Shown piece after piece: positions 1-8,208 of a stretch of 25,944 bases of DNA. Position 1 is the stretch's first letter. Each line of letters opens with the position of its first letter. This DNA comes from an uncultured Veillonella sp. (GTDB lineage: Bacteria > Bacillota > Negativicutes > Veillonellales > Veillonellaceae), in the NCBI GenBank assembly GCA_934183145.1, contig CAKPSA010000009.1:1-25944 (forward strand), written 5' to 3'. The position numbers and the translations under genes were made by a program. The notes under the pieces are model-generated. The model did no database searches. It had not been told where the DNA came from and saw nothing but the letters and a program-made list of their open reading frames with translations.

Positions 1-339
1 TCCTTGATCATCGCTTACAGCCCATGTATCAACCATGGTATCAAAGCTGGTATGGGTAAAGCTCAAGAAGAACAACGTAAAGCCGTTGCAGCTGGTTACT
101 GGGATCTTTACAGATACAACCCTCAACTTAAAGAAGAAGGTAAAAATCCATTCTCCTTGGACTCCAAAGAACCAACTGAAAACTTCCAAGACTTCCTTAA
201 AGGTGAAGTTCGTTACGCTTCCTTGGCTAAAGCAGCTCCAGATGTTGCAGAAGAATTGTTCGCTAAAACTGAACAAGACGCTAAAGATCGTCGCTTAAGC
301 TATGTTCGCTTACAAAAAGGTTTCGAAGACGTAAAATAA
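1..339 (+). CDS. nifJ: Pyruvate:ferredoxin (flavodoxin) oxidoreductase, C-terminal end (partial)
   Basis: The reading frame is open from the first base, so this is the last 112 codons of a gene that begins outside the window. The visible part contains IIAYSPCINHGI, the conserved stretch near the end of the thiamine-diphosphate half of pyruvate:ferredoxin oxidoreductases, followed by a charged tail ending in GFEDVK. By family knowledge the enzyme oxidatively decarboxylates pyruvate to acetyl-CoA in the cytoplasm and reduces ferredoxin or flavodoxin, a central step in anaerobes. Codon choice is strongly skewed (AAA for Lys, GAA for Glu, CAA for Gln, CTT/TTG for Leu, TCC for Ser), which fits a highly expressed gene. 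A strong terminator follows 27 bases after the stop. The N-terminal domains cannot be seen, so a related 2-oxoacid oxidoreductase is possible but less likely. Confidence 0.85.
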   Translation, partial: SLIIAYSPCINHGIKAGMGKAQEEQRKAVAAGYWDLYRYNPQLKEEGKNPFSLDSKEPTENFQDFLKGEVRYASLAKAAPDVAEELFAKTEQDAKDRRLSYVRLQKGFEDVK

Positions 340-366
340 TTCGTTATTTAACGACTAAGAACTAAT

Positions 367-396
367 AAGAGGCACCCTTTCGAGGGTGCCTCTTTT
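367..396 (+). terminator. Rho-independent terminator of the oxidoreductase gene
   Basis: A 12-bp perfect stem (AAGAGGCACCCT with AGGGTGCCTCTT) closes a TTCG tetraloop and runs into a short T tract. It begins 27 bases after the stop codon of the oxidoreductase. Confidence 0.92.
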
Positions 397-437
397 GTGT
401 ATAAATAACAGTTTCCATAGGTAATATACTAGGAATT

Positions 438-446
438 TGATATAAT
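438..446 (+). promoter_or_regulatory. Extended -10 promoter for the methyltransferase gene
   Basis: TGA followed by TATAAT (441-446) forms a perfect extended -10 element. No good -35 hexamer sits 16-18 bases upstream. It would give an untranslated leader of roughly 80 bases before the start at 536. The position between the previous terminator and the gene supports it. Confidence 0.6.
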
Positions 447-535
447 ATTAGATAGTTATGCAGTTATACGTAAGTATATTGCATTGATACATTAAGATTT
501 AACTAGGTAAATTTAATTGTAATATAGAGGTGCTT

Positions 536-2152
536 ATGGCTAAGGATAACCAACAGATCGCAACAGATGATATGCAACAAACAATATATAAAGAGTTAGG
601 CTATAAATCCTATCCATTTCCATTTACAACACCTGCGTATTTAGAAGCGTATGGTGCACTTGTAGGGCTTAATACACCTCCTGCTAAGACTGCTCGTGTC
701 CTTGAATTAGGTGCAACCTATGGGGGAAATATTATTTCTCAAGCTGTACATAATCCAGAAGCGACCTTTGTAGGTATTGAGCTTTCCCAAGATCAAGTAG
801 AGAAGGGGAATAAAATTATTAGTGATGCTAAGTTAGATAATGTATCTCTCGTGCAAGGGGACATTTTGAACTTTGATGAGACCTTAGGAACCTTTGATTA
901 TATCATCGCTCATGGTTTTTACTCTTGGGTTAGTGATGATATGAAGGATAAATTACTCGATATTATATCCAATCATTTGGCAGATAACGGCATTGCTTAT
1001 GTATCCTACAATACATATCCAGGCTGGCATACGATGGAAGAGGTTCGTCAGCTCATGCTATTTGCTAATCGTGGATATGATGAATTGACTCATAAAGAAA
1101 AGGTATTACGTGGTAAGACTGTAGGTAGTCTTGTAGGTTCTCAAATTCTTAATTATGATAACCTTAAAGAACGTAATAGTAAATTCTTAGGCGCTTTGCG
1201 TTCTGTTATGCAAAAGGATGATTATTATGTAGGTCACGACCATTTAGAACCTCATAATGATCCATGCTACTTCTACCAATTTAACGATTATTTGAAGGCC
1301 CACAATTTAGCGTATGTATGTGATGCAGATTTAACATTATCCATGGTTCGTACCTATGATGAAAGTATTGCAGATAAGCTTGAAAAATTAGCGCCTAATA
1401 GCCAAGCAGATCAAGAGCAATATTTAGACTTTATGCTTGATACAACATTCCGTAAGTCTATTATTTGCAAAGCAGATGCTGCAAAGAATATTAGCTATGA
1501 TGTAGCTAATCCTGATAAGGTGAATACAGTGCCTGTACGTACTATCGTAAATAGCTTTGTATTCCAAATACTCTTTGATGAAGAAGCATTAGAAATGTTT
1601 GAAAATGATCTTGTACGAGATACATTCCAAGCGCTTATTAAAGATGGTGGTACGTTCAATATGATCGAAGCCCTTGCCATTCTAAAAGCCGCTCACGATG
1701 CTGCTAATGCATCTGAAGAGGATTTAGAACCAGCCGTATGCAGCTTATATAAAGCTATTGTTGAACATATGGTACGCGGAGGTCTTCGATTCTATAAAAC
1801 ATTCCCTGATAAACAGGAATATATGGAAGGTTTATCCTATGTACCAGCTCGTTTTACAAACTTTGTAAAAGCTATTGCTGATGGTGGTAGTGAATATATT
1901 TATGGCGCAAACATGTTCAATGATGCCGTTGGTGATATTTCTGAAGAAGATTTATTGTTCATGGAATTATTGAATAAACCTAAGGCTAAATCTACACTGA
2001 TTAAGAAAATTAAAGATTCTCTCTTTAGCGCTGATAAGTCCCAAAGTGGTAAGCACCAGAATGCTATGGCTGAAGCTTTTTATAATGAATTAACAAAGCG
2101 TATGGAGCAATTAGGCTTTATTAGAAGTAAGAAAACAGATGGACTTTCTTAA
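536..2152 (+). CDS. Class I SAM methyltransferase with methyltransferase regulatory domain
   Basis: A 538-residue cytoplasmic protein. Residues 55-65 (VLELGATYGGN) are the SAM-binding glycine-rich motif I, an acidic residue follows at the end of strand 2 (GIELS, 80-84), and GDI near 108 matches the adenine-contacting region. YNTYPGWH (158-165) and the HDHLE...NDPCYFYQFNDYL stretch around 230-255 are typical of proteins carrying the methyltransferase regulatory domain (Pfam MethyTransf_Reg). The C-terminal 200 residues are helical and unassigned. I chose ATG 536 because AGAGG (526-530) lies five bases upstream; the GTG at 530 overlaps that site. Substrate is unknown. Protein-lysine methyltransferases of Rickettsia that modify outer-membrane proteins have, as I recall, a similar layout, so a protein substrate is one possibility. 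The gene stands alone between two terminators. Confidence 0.82.
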   Translation: MAKDNQQIATDDMQQTIYKELGYKSYPFPFTTPAYLEAYGALVGLNTPPAKTARVLELGATYGGNIISQAVHNPEATFVGIELSQDQVEKGNKIISDAKLDNVSLVQGDILNFDETLGTFDYIIAHGFYSWVSDDMKDKLLDIISNHLADNGIAYVSYNTYPGWHTMEEVRQLMLFANRGYDELTHKEKVLRGKTVGSLVGSQILNYDNLKERNSKFLGALRSVMQKDDYYVGHDHLEPHNDPCYFYQFNDYLKAHNLAYVCDADLTLSMVRTYDESIADKLEKLAPNSQADQEQYLDFMLDTTFRKSIICKADAAKNISYDVANPDKVNTVPVRTIVNSFVFQILFDEEALEMFENDLVRDTFQALIKDGGTFNMIEALAILKAAHDAANASEEDLEPAVCSLYKAIVEHMVRGGLRFYKTFPDKQEYMEGLSYVPARFTNFVKAIADGGSEYIYGANMFNDAVGDISEEDLLFMELLNKPKAKSTLIKKIKDSLFSADKSQSGKHQNAMAEAFYNELTKRMEQLGFIRSKKTDGLS

Positions 2153-2210
2153 TACATTTTTAGAACTATAAGCTTATATATTCTATTCATACAAAATTCA
2201 GAGTAAATAT

Positions 2211-2267
2211 AAAACCCATTACACTTATAACATTTATATGTATTAAGTGATAATGGGTTTTTCTTTT
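2211..2267 (+). terminator. Terminator of the methyltransferase gene
   Basis: AACCCATTACACTTA (2213-2227) pairs with TAAGTG-A-TAATGGGTT (2244-2259) with one bulged A, followed by TTTTTCTTTT. It starts about 60 bases after the stop codon. Confidence 0.8.
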
Positions 2268-2368
2268 ACATAATTAAATTTAATCTTTTTTAATAATTAT
2301 TACATTTTGTTATTTAATATTGCCAAAAAAGTATAGTAAATCGATAAAATTAATGAGAAATAAATGAA

Positions 2369-2401
2369 CCATACATGAAAAGTGTGGTATACTATGTATG
2401 G
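2369..2401 (+). promoter_or_regulatory. Extended -10 promoter inside an inverted repeat (putative WYL-protein operator)
   Basis: TGG-TATACT (2385-2393) is an extended -10 element. It is enclosed by a perfect 8-bp inverted repeat, CCATACAT at 2369-2376 and ATGTATGG at 2394-2401. This is the usual geometry of an operator that blocks RNA polymerase, so autoregulation by the downstream gene is an inference. The leader would be about 100 bases. Confidence 0.55.
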
Positions 2402-2415
2402 GTATTTTTGTGAAC

Positions 2416-2439
2416 ATCATCCAATGTGTTGTGGATGAT
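2416..2439 (+). repeat. Inverted repeat / leader hairpin upstream of the WYL gene
   Basis: ATCATCCA (2416-2423) and TGGATGAT (2432-2439) form a perfect 8-bp inverted repeat with an 8-base loop. It lies about 60 bases before the start codon and downstream of the predicted transcription start, so it may act as DNA operator or RNA hairpin. Confidence 0.55.
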
Positions 2440-2500
2440 ATTATATATTGTATTACTTACAATGTTGTTTTAATTGTATTATTCGTAAAAGGAGTCTTTT

Positions 2501-3529
2501 ATGGCATCTAAGAAGGCCGTTCTAGTATATATACTAGAAATCCTGAAAAGTGAAACGGATGCTAATCATACTTTATCTCAAGAAGAGATTCGCAGTATAT
2601 TAGCCGAGCGGTACGAGGTATCCGTCGATCGGAAGACCTTAGGCCGACATTTAAATGATTTATATGAATCTGGTGATTTTGGTATTCAATGTGAAGAGTC
2701 TGCGGTGGGCGCAGATGGTACTATTCGCCGTACTGATTTTTATATGATTCATACCTTTGAAGATTCTGAATTGAGATTATTAATTGATGGTATATTGGCA
2801 TCCCGCCATATTACTGCATCTCAACGTAAGGATTTAATCAGTCGTGTTGCTAAACTGGGTAGCTCTCATTTTAAGCCTCATGGTATTGATATTGAAAGTG
2901 CTACAGGCTACCTTCATAGAAGTCAGGACTTATTCCTTAACATTGATCTCATAGAAGAAGCGATACAAAAGGGGAGAAAAATTTCCTTGGCTTATTGCCA
3001 ACCTGACGTGGATAAACGTCTACATATCAATCTTGGTCCTGATAATAAGGAGCGGAAATATGTATTCAACCCATTCCAACTAGTTATGAATCGGGGACAT
3101 TATTATCTAGTTGGGAATCACGAAAATTATGATGACATGTCTACATTGCGTGTCGATCGAATTGCACACATTACGGTGCTTAGCGAACGTAGAAAACCTT
3201 TACGGGAGATAAAGGGCTATCATCAGCAACGCACCTTTAATGTGTCACAATATGTAAAAGAACATATTTACATGTTCGGTGGTGAGTCCGTTACTGTAAG
3301 CTTTAAGGCGAAGCGTTCCATTGTAAATCAAATTTTAGACTGGTTTGATGGGAATGTAGAATTCACCAATATCACAGCTGATGATGTTGTATGCCGTGTA
3401 CGTGTAAATCACGATGCCTTCAAGTATTGGGCACTTCAATATATGCAAAGTGTGAAAGTACTTTCACCAGCGTCCTTGGTAACAGAAGTAAAAGAAGCTA
3501 TTAAGGAAGGCTTAGAACAATACTCATAA
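2501..3529 (+). CDS. WYL-domain transcriptional regulator
   Basis: A 342-residue protein. Residues 1-65 look like a winged helix-turn-helix (TLSQEEIRSIL, then DRKTLGRHLNDLYESG as recognition region). The WYL domain spans about 145-230: NPFQLVMNRGHYYLVG carries the signature as Tyr-Tyr-Leu (201-203) instead of Trp-Tyr-Leu, followed by STLRVDRI with the conserved arginines. A C-terminal extension (about 245-342) fits the WCX region of this family. WYL proteins bind nucleic-acid or nucleotide ligands through this domain and control DNA repair, defence or metabolic genes. ATG 2501 is preceded by AAGGAG with six bases of spacing. It is monocistronic, with its own promoter and a terminator right after it, so its targets cannot be read from co-transcription; control of its own promoter is the simplest guess. 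Confidence 0.85.
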   Translation: MASKKAVLVYILEILKSETDANHTLSQEEIRSILAERYEVSVDRKTLGRHLNDLYESGDFGIQCEESAVGADGTIRRTDFYMIHTFEDSELRLLIDGILASRHITASQRKDLISRVAKLGSSHFKPHGIDIESATGYLHRSQDLFLNIDLIEEAIQKGRKISLAYCQPDVDKRLHINLGPDNKERKYVFNPFQLVMNRGHYYLVGNHENYDDMSTLRVDRIAHITVLSERRKPLREIKGYHQQRTFNVSQYVKEHIYMFGGESVTVSFKAKRSIVNQILDWFDGNVEFTNITADDVVCRVRVNHDAFKYWALQYMQSVKVLSPASLVTEVKEAIKEGLEQYS

Positions 3530-3533
3530 TAAA

Positions 3534-3571
3534 AGAGCTAGTTGATCGTTGAATCAACTAGCTCTATTTTT
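3534..3571. terminator. Bidirectional terminator between the WYL gene and putP
   Basis: A perfect 13-bp stem, AGAGCTAGTTGAT (3534-3546) with ATCAACTAGCTCT (3553-3565), has ATTTTT on its right and AAAA on its left. It can therefore stop transcription of both converging genes. Confidence 0.9.
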
Positions 3572-3603
3572 ATGTATGCTCTTATAAAATGGGTAATTCT
3601 AAT

Positions 3604-5091
3604 TTATAGAACGTGCATTTTCTCTGCTTCTCGATAGTCCTTAAGAACCGGACGAGGAGGTAATTTACCCATGATACTCACTATGTAGATAGCGATGGAG
3701 GAGAAGATGAAGCCTGGTACGATTTCGTAAAGACCAAGGAATTCAAATTGTTTCCAAATGAGTACTGTTAAACCACCTACGACGATACCCGCGATACAGC
3801 CATGACGTGTCATACGTTTCCAGAATAAGGAGAACAAGATGGCTGGACCAAAGGCTGCACCAAATCCTGCCCAAGCATAGGCAACCATCGTTAAGATATA
3901 GCTATCAGGATCCATCGCCATATAGATGGCAATCAATGCTACGATAAGTACTACGATACGACTTACGAGTACTAGTTCCTTATCACTCGCTTTAGGATGA
4001 ATGATATTGGCATAGAAGTCATTAGAAATAGCAGAAGCTGTTACTAATAACTGTGCAGATGCGGTACTCATAATAGCTGCGAGTACTGCAGACCAGATGA
4101 GACCTGCCACAAATGGTGTAAAAAGACGTTCTGTCATGATGAGGAATACAGTTTCCGCATCAGTGCCTACTAATACATCAGGCAACATATATACGTGACC
4201 GATAAGACCAACTGCAATGGCCGCCATAAGGGATAAGATAACCCAAACCATGGCGATGTTTGTAGATTTCTTAAGCTCTTTCGCATCGGAGATCGCCATG
4301 AACCTTACGAGGATATGAGGTTGACCGAAGTAGCCAAGACCCCAACCAAGAGAAGAAATCAAGCCGATAGCCCATGTGAACCAATCAGATGGGGCTCCGA
4401 ATAGGCTAAGGCCTTGTGGGAATTCATGTTGGATGAGTTGGAATGTTTCGATTGGGCCACCCATAAACATAGTAGCCGTAATTGGTACTGCTAAGATGGC
4501 GAAGAACATCAATGCCCCTTGAATACAGTCTGTCCAAGATACAGCGAGGAAGCCACCAAGGAATGTATAGAATACGACGATGCCTGCTGTAATAAAGAGG
4601 GAGACCGTGTAATCAAGACCAAAGATGGTATTGAACAATTTACCCCCTGCCACAAAGCCTGATGATGTATATATCAAGAAGAAAATCAAGATAAACAAAG
4701 CGGAAATGACAGCTACCGAATGGGATTGATCGTGGAAACGATTTTTCAAGTAGTCCGGTAAGGTTAAACTATCGCTGGCTACCTCCGTATGGTTACGCAA
4801 GCGTCTAGAAACAAATTTCCAGTTCGCCCATGTACCTAATGTGAGGCCTACGGCAATCCATACACCAGAAATCCCCGTAGTGTATGCCAGACCCGGTACG
4901 CCCATGAGCATCCAACCACTCATATCTGATGCCTCTGCACTAAGTGCAGTAATCCATGGTCCTAGTTGTCGGCCACCGAGGATGTAATCACCAATGCTGT
5001 TAGATTTCCTGTAATAGTAGACCCCGATATACATCATGAGTCCTAGGTATAAGGCAAAGGCGATAATAATCATTAAGTTGTCTTGTGTCAT
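3604..5091 (-). CDS. putP: Sodium/proline symporter PutP
   Basis: A 495-residue, highly hydrophobic inner-membrane protein of the solute:sodium symporter (SSS) family, with about 13 membrane helices expected. SAEASDMSGW (51-60) matches the PutP signature in the second helix; Asp56, Ser58 and Gly59 align with the Na+-site residues Asp55, Ser57 and Gly58 of the E. coli protein. DYILGGRQLGPW and GWGLGYFGQPHILVRFMA are further PutP landmarks. It imports L-proline with Na+, for osmoprotection or as a nutrient. The start ATG at 5091 follows an AAGGAGG (5104-5110 on this strand) at an unusually long 12-base distance, but no nearer in-frame start exists. It is transcribed divergently from recQ and convergently with the WYL gene. 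Confidence 0.93.
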   Translation of the reverse strand: MTQDNLMIIIAFALYLGLMMYIGVYYYRKSNSIGDYILGGRQLGPWITALSAEASDMSGWMLMGVPGLAYTTGISGVWIAVGLTLGTWANWKFVSRRLRNHTEVASDSLTLPDYLKNRFHDQSHSVAVISALFILIFFLIYTSSGFVAGGKLFNTIFGLDYTVSLFITAGIVVFYTFLGGFLAVSWTDCIQGALMFFAILAVPITATMFMGGPIETFQLIQHEFPQGLSLFGAPSDWFTWAIGLISSLGWGLGYFGQPHILVRFMAISDAKELKKSTNIAMVWVILSLMAAIAVGLIGHVYMLPDVLVGTDAETVFLIMTERLFTPFVAGLIWSAVLAAIMSTASAQLLVTASAISNDFYANIIHPKASDKELVLVSRIVVLIVALIAIYMAMDPDSYILTMVAYAWAGFGAAFGPAILFSLFWKRMTRHGCIAGIVVGGLTVLIWKQFEFLGLYEIVPGFIFSSIAIYIVSIMGKLPPRPVLKDYREAEKMHVL

Positions 5092-5417
5092 GCCTATATA
5101 AGACCTCCTTAGGTTGTAGTTCTATTCTATAGTATTATAAATAATTCCTATTGTACCATATATTAGTACTTTAGAGTGTAAAAATTTCGTGATATCTCCG
5201 TGGTTTCTATACAAATTTTGGAGATTAGCTTTCAAGATATGCATTAGACGTTGGACTGAGAAATCGTATATACTAATAAACCCAACGGCATATGAAATAT
5301 GTTAAAATATAAGAATGGAAAAAAACGATATTTCGTGTTTTGTATACGACATATCATCAGTGATAATCGTAATTATGGTCTTGTATGTATATTTCTGGAA
5401 CATGAAAGGAGGGCCCT
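5092..5417. other. Divergent intergenic region putP / recQ
   Basis: This 326-base AT-rich spacer must hold both promoters. For putP a TATAAT lies on the minus strand (5134-5139) without a clear -35. For recQ there is an extended -10 at 5300-5308. A 6-bp inverted repeat (ATCTCC 5194-5199, GGAGAT 5220-5225) sits in the middle. The short open frame across 5299-5490 has no ribosome binding site or recognisable content and runs into recQ in another frame. Confidence 0.5.
5300..5308 (+). promoter_or_regulatory. Possible extended -10 promoter for recQ
   Basis: TGT-TAAAAT gives a reasonable extended -10 element about 110 bases before the recQ start. No convincing -35 hexamer accompanies it. Confidence 0.4.
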
Positions 5418-7301
5418 ATGGAACAACAGCAAACCACAAAGAACGTTGTGGGAACACAGCGTGATGGGGCGAACCAACAGGCCCAAATGAAGCAACACGC
5501 ATTGCGTATGTTGGAAACCTACTTTGGGTACACCTCCTTTAGACCGGCTCAAGAGGCGCCCGTTGCATCCTTATTACGTAATGAAGATGTAATTGGCATC
5601 ATGCCGACGGGGGCCGGCAAGTCTATCTGTTTCCAGATTCCTGCTCTTTGCAAGCCGGGCCTTACTATCGTGTTTTCGCCCCTCATTTCTCTTATGAAAG
5701 ACCAAGTAGATGGTCTATTAGTGCAGAACATTCCGGCGGCACTCATTAATAGTACCCTTACCCAAGCGGAGTTTAATAAGACTATGTACGAGGTGCGTAG
5801 TGGTAAGATTAAGCTCTTATATATTGCACCAGAGCGACTAGGATCTAATTTCTTTTGTAATGTATTGCGCGCATTGCCTATAGCTCAAGTCATCGTTGAC
5901 GAGGCTCACTGTATCTCCGAGTGGGGCCATGACTTTAGACCGTCCTATCGGCTCATCGGTGAGTGGCTCAACTCGCTACCGAAGAGACCTATCGTAGGTG
6001 CTTTCACAGCGACAGCGACGAAATATGTAGAAAATGATATTAAGAAACTATTAGGTTTAGATAATGCGAATGTGTATGTAACGGGCTTTGACCGACCTAA
6101 TTTATCCTTCTCTGTCATTCGTACACCAAAGCGCATGGATTATGTAGTTCATTACGTGCGTCAACATGCTAATGAAAATGGTATTATCTATTGTGCGACG
6201 CGTAAGGATGTAGATCGGGTGTATGAAAATCTAACTCGCGCAGGCATTAAAGTAGGGCATTATCATGGAGGTCTCAGCGATGAGGTGCGCCGTGAGATGC
6301 AAAACGCCTATGCAGACGATAAACTGCAGGTCATGGTGGCTACCAATGCTTTTGGCATGGGCATTGATAAGAGTAATGTGCGCTATGTGTTGCATTACCA
6401 AATGCCGCGTAATATGGAGTCCTACTATCAAGAGGCAGGACGTGCAGGTCGTGATGGAGCCCCTGCAGAATGTATTTTGCTCTACAGCGGGCAGGATGTA
6501 CAGGTTCACAAGTATTTGATTGAACAGTCCATAGAAACGCCTGAGCGGCAAGAGGTGGAACTACGCAAGTTGCAGTCTATGATTGATTACTGTTTCTGCA
6601 GTAATTGTTTGCGTAAATATATGCTTAACTATTTTGGTGAAAGCACCGTCTGGACCACATGTGACAATTGTAGCTCCTGTAAAGGTTCTGCTGATAAGGT
6701 CAATGTAACGAAGGAGGCAAAGGCCATCTTCCGTGCCATTATGGGCACCGACGAGCGCTACGGCGCCTCTATGATTACCTCTATCGTGCGCGGTGAGCGA
6801 ACTGATCGCATCATGCGGGCAGGCCACGATGCATTGCCTGTCTTTGGTTTACTAAGCAATGTAGACGAGAAATCGATTAAGGGCCTTATCCAACAATTTG
6901 TGGCCTCTGGCTACCTGCGTAGTTCTACAGGTAAGTATCCTGTACTATCTTTGACGGCTGGTGCAGAGGAGGTCCTCGCTGGGCATAAAGAGGTAGAGGA
7001 AATCAGACAACATGTGTCTGTACCATCTCGCACTAATCGGTCTACATCCACTGTGGCACGAGGAAAATCTAGTTCCGGATCCGGTGGTTTATTTGAACAC
7101 TTGCGACAACATCGCAAGCGCTTAGCTGAAGAGGCCGGCCTTCGACCATACCTTATATTCCCTGATACAGTGCTTATTGACCTTGCTAATTTACGACCCA
7201 CCACATTAGGCGAGTTTGGTAATGTTAAAGGCGTAGGGGAAGCAAAGTTAAAAAAATATGGCCTCAGTTTTTTACAGGCCATTGCAGAATATAAGGGATA
7301 A
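5418..7301 (+). CDS. recQ: ATP-dependent DNA helicase RecQ
   Basis: A 627-residue cytoplasmic superfamily 2 helicase that unwinds DNA 3' to 5' in recombination and replication-fork repair. The Q-motif region FGYTSFRPAQ (36-45) precedes Walker A PTGAGKS (63-69); DEAH is at 161-164 and FTATAT at 196-201; motif VI is QEAGRAGRDG (338-347). The RecQ-C-terminal zinc knuckle is visible as Cys392/394/397 and Cys415/418/421. A single HRDC domain occupies about 548-627 (LFEHLRQHRKRLA, GNVKGVGEAKLKKYG). Length and domain order match full RecQ. ATG 5418 follows AGGAGGG at five bases. The first 25 residues are Gln/Asn-rich and poorly conserved. An imperfect inverted repeat follows the gene. Confidence 0.95.
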   Translation: MEQQQTTKNVVGTQRDGANQQAQMKQHALRMLETYFGYTSFRPAQEAPVASLLRNEDVIGIMPTGAGKSICFQIPALCKPGLTIVFSPLISLMKDQVDGLLVQNIPAALINSTLTQAEFNKTMYEVRSGKIKLLYIAPERLGSNFFCNVLRALPIAQVIVDEAHCISEWGHDFRPSYRLIGEWLNSLPKRPIVGAFTATATKYVENDIKKLLGLDNANVYVTGFDRPNLSFSVIRTPKRMDYVVHYVRQHANENGIIYCATRKDVDRVYENLTRAGIKVGHYHGGLSDEVRREMQNAYADDKLQVMVATNAFGMGIDKSNVRYVLHYQMPRNMESYYQEAGRAGRDGAPAECILLYSGQDVQVHKYLIEQSIETPERQEVELRKLQSMIDYCFCSNCLRKYMLNYFGESTVWTTCDNCSSCKGSADKVNVTKEAKAIFRAIMGTDERYGASMITSIVRGERTDRIMRAGHDALPVFGLLSNVDEKSIKGLIQQFVASGYLRSSTGKYPVLSLTAGAEEVLAGHKEVEEIRQHVSVPSRTNRSTSTVARGKSSSGSGGLFEHLRQHRKRLAEEAGLRPYLIFPDTVLIDLANLRPTTLGEFGNVKGVGEAKLKKYGLSFLQAIAEYKG

Positions 7302-7314
7302 TAAATTTTACTGT

Positions 7315-7360
7315 ATATATGGTAGTGCTATGTATTTTTTAGTATGATAGTACTATATAT
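7315..7360. repeat. Imperfect inverted repeat between recQ and thyA
   Basis: ATATAT-(GGT)-AGTGCTAT (7315-7331) pairs with ATAGTACT-ATATAT (7347-7360), with a 3-base bulge and one G-U pair, around a 15-base T-rich loop. It may terminate recQ weakly or serve as an operator for the thyA operon; no T tract follows it. Confidence 0.4.
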
Positions 7361-7416
7361 TGTAAGACAGAATGTTAGTATTATTCGACTTAGTATACAT
7401 AGATTTAGGGGGATAT

Positions 7417-8208
7417 ATGAGTCTAGCAGATACACAATACCTCGGTATTATTGAAAATATTTTAGAACACGGTACATATGGTCAAAATCGTACGGGCATT
7501 GCGACCTATAAATTACCACATCAAATTATGCAATTCGACTTGCAAGAGGAATTTCCCATTTTGACTACAAAATTTGTAGCTTTCAAAACGGCTGTAAAAG
7601 AATTGTTGTGGATTTGGCAAATGCAGTCCAACGATGTACGTAAATTACAAGACATGAATGTACATGTATGGGACGAATGGATGCGCGAAGATGGTACCAT
7701 TGGTAAGGCTTATGGTTATCAAATCGCAAAGTACAAACAATTAGACAATCTCATCAAAACAATCAAAGAAGATCCAGATAGCCGTCGTATGATTGTAACC
7801 TTATGGAATATTGAGGATTTAGATGATATGGCGTTACAACCATGTGCGTATGAAACATTATGGGATGTAGCTGATGGCCAGTTGAACTGTATGCTCATTC
7901 AACGCAGTGGCGATATGGGCCTAGGCGTTCCGTTTAATACTGCTCAATATGCAGCGTTACAATGCATGATTGCTCAAGTAACAGGTCTTAAACCTGGTAA
8001 ATTTACTCATGTTATTAACAATGCTCATGTGTATGAAAACCACGTAGAAGCATTGCGTGAGCAATTGGCACGCCGTGACCAAGCATTGCAGGCTCCAAAA
8101 ATTGTAGTAAATCCAGACGTGAAAGATTTCTACGACTTCACACCAGAGGATGTTACATTAGATGGATATGAACATCTAGGTAAATTGTCCATGACTGTTG
8201 CTGTATAG
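7417..8208 (+). CDS. thyA: Thymidylate synthase, Bacillus ThyA / phage phi3T-like type
   Basis: A 263-residue cytoplasmic enzyme that methylates dUMP to dTMP using methylene-tetrahydrofolate and releases dihydrofolate. NRTG (24-27) and FPILTTK (46-52) bind phosphate and substrate; [10 protein letters not shown] precedes the active site. The nucleophile is Cys143 in [12 protein letters not shown]; the residue after it is Ala, where E. coli-type enzymes have His. Arg163-Ser164-x-Asp166, Asn174 and His204/Tyr206 are kept. The PCxYETxW motif and the ending [11 protein letters not shown]...MTVAV resemble the B. subtilis ThyA / phi3T branch as I remember it. ATG 7417 is chosen over the upstream in-frame ATG (7372) because AGGGGGA sits directly before it and the length then equals E. 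coli ThyA. folA follows, which recycles the dihydrofolate made here. Confidence 0.93.
   Translation: MSLADTQYLGIIENILEHGTYGQNRTGIATYKLPHQIMQFDLQEEFPILTTKFVAFKTAVKELLWIWQMQSNDVRKLQDMNVHVWDEWMREDGTIGKAYGYQIAKYKQLDNLIKTIKEDPDSRRMIVTLWNIEDLDDMALQPCAYETLWDVADGQLNCMLIQRSGDMGLGVPFNTAQYAALQCMIAQVTGLKPGKFTHVINNAHVYENHVEALREQLARRDQALQAPKIVVNPDVKDFYDFTPEDVTLDGYEHLGKLSMTVAV

Larger units (their letters stand above)
2153..2500. other. Intergenic region: terminator plus WYL-gene promoter and leader
   Basis: This 348-base AT-rich stretch contains the methyltransferase terminator (2211-2267), a 12-bp AT-only palindrome (2291-2302, probably chance), an inverted-repeat-flanked extended -10 promoter (2369-2401) and a leader hairpin (2416-2439). 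No coding potential was seen. Confidence 0.7.

Noticed and set aside
2291..2302. TAATAATTATTA palindrome as a PerR box
   Set aside because: It has no central unpaired base, so it does not fit the 7-1-7 layout, and AT-only palindromes are common in this DNA.
5361..5376. ATAAT-CGTA-ATTAT before recQ as a PerR box
   Set aside because: The half-sites are separated by four bases instead of one.
5299..5490. Small forward open frame upstream of and overlapping recQ
   Set aside because: No ribosome binding site, no recognisable content, and it overlaps the recQ start, which has a strong AGGAGGG.
7372..7416. Upstream in-frame ATG of thyA as the start
   Set aside because: It would add 15 hydrophobic residues absent from the family, while AGGGGGA sits directly before ATG 7417.
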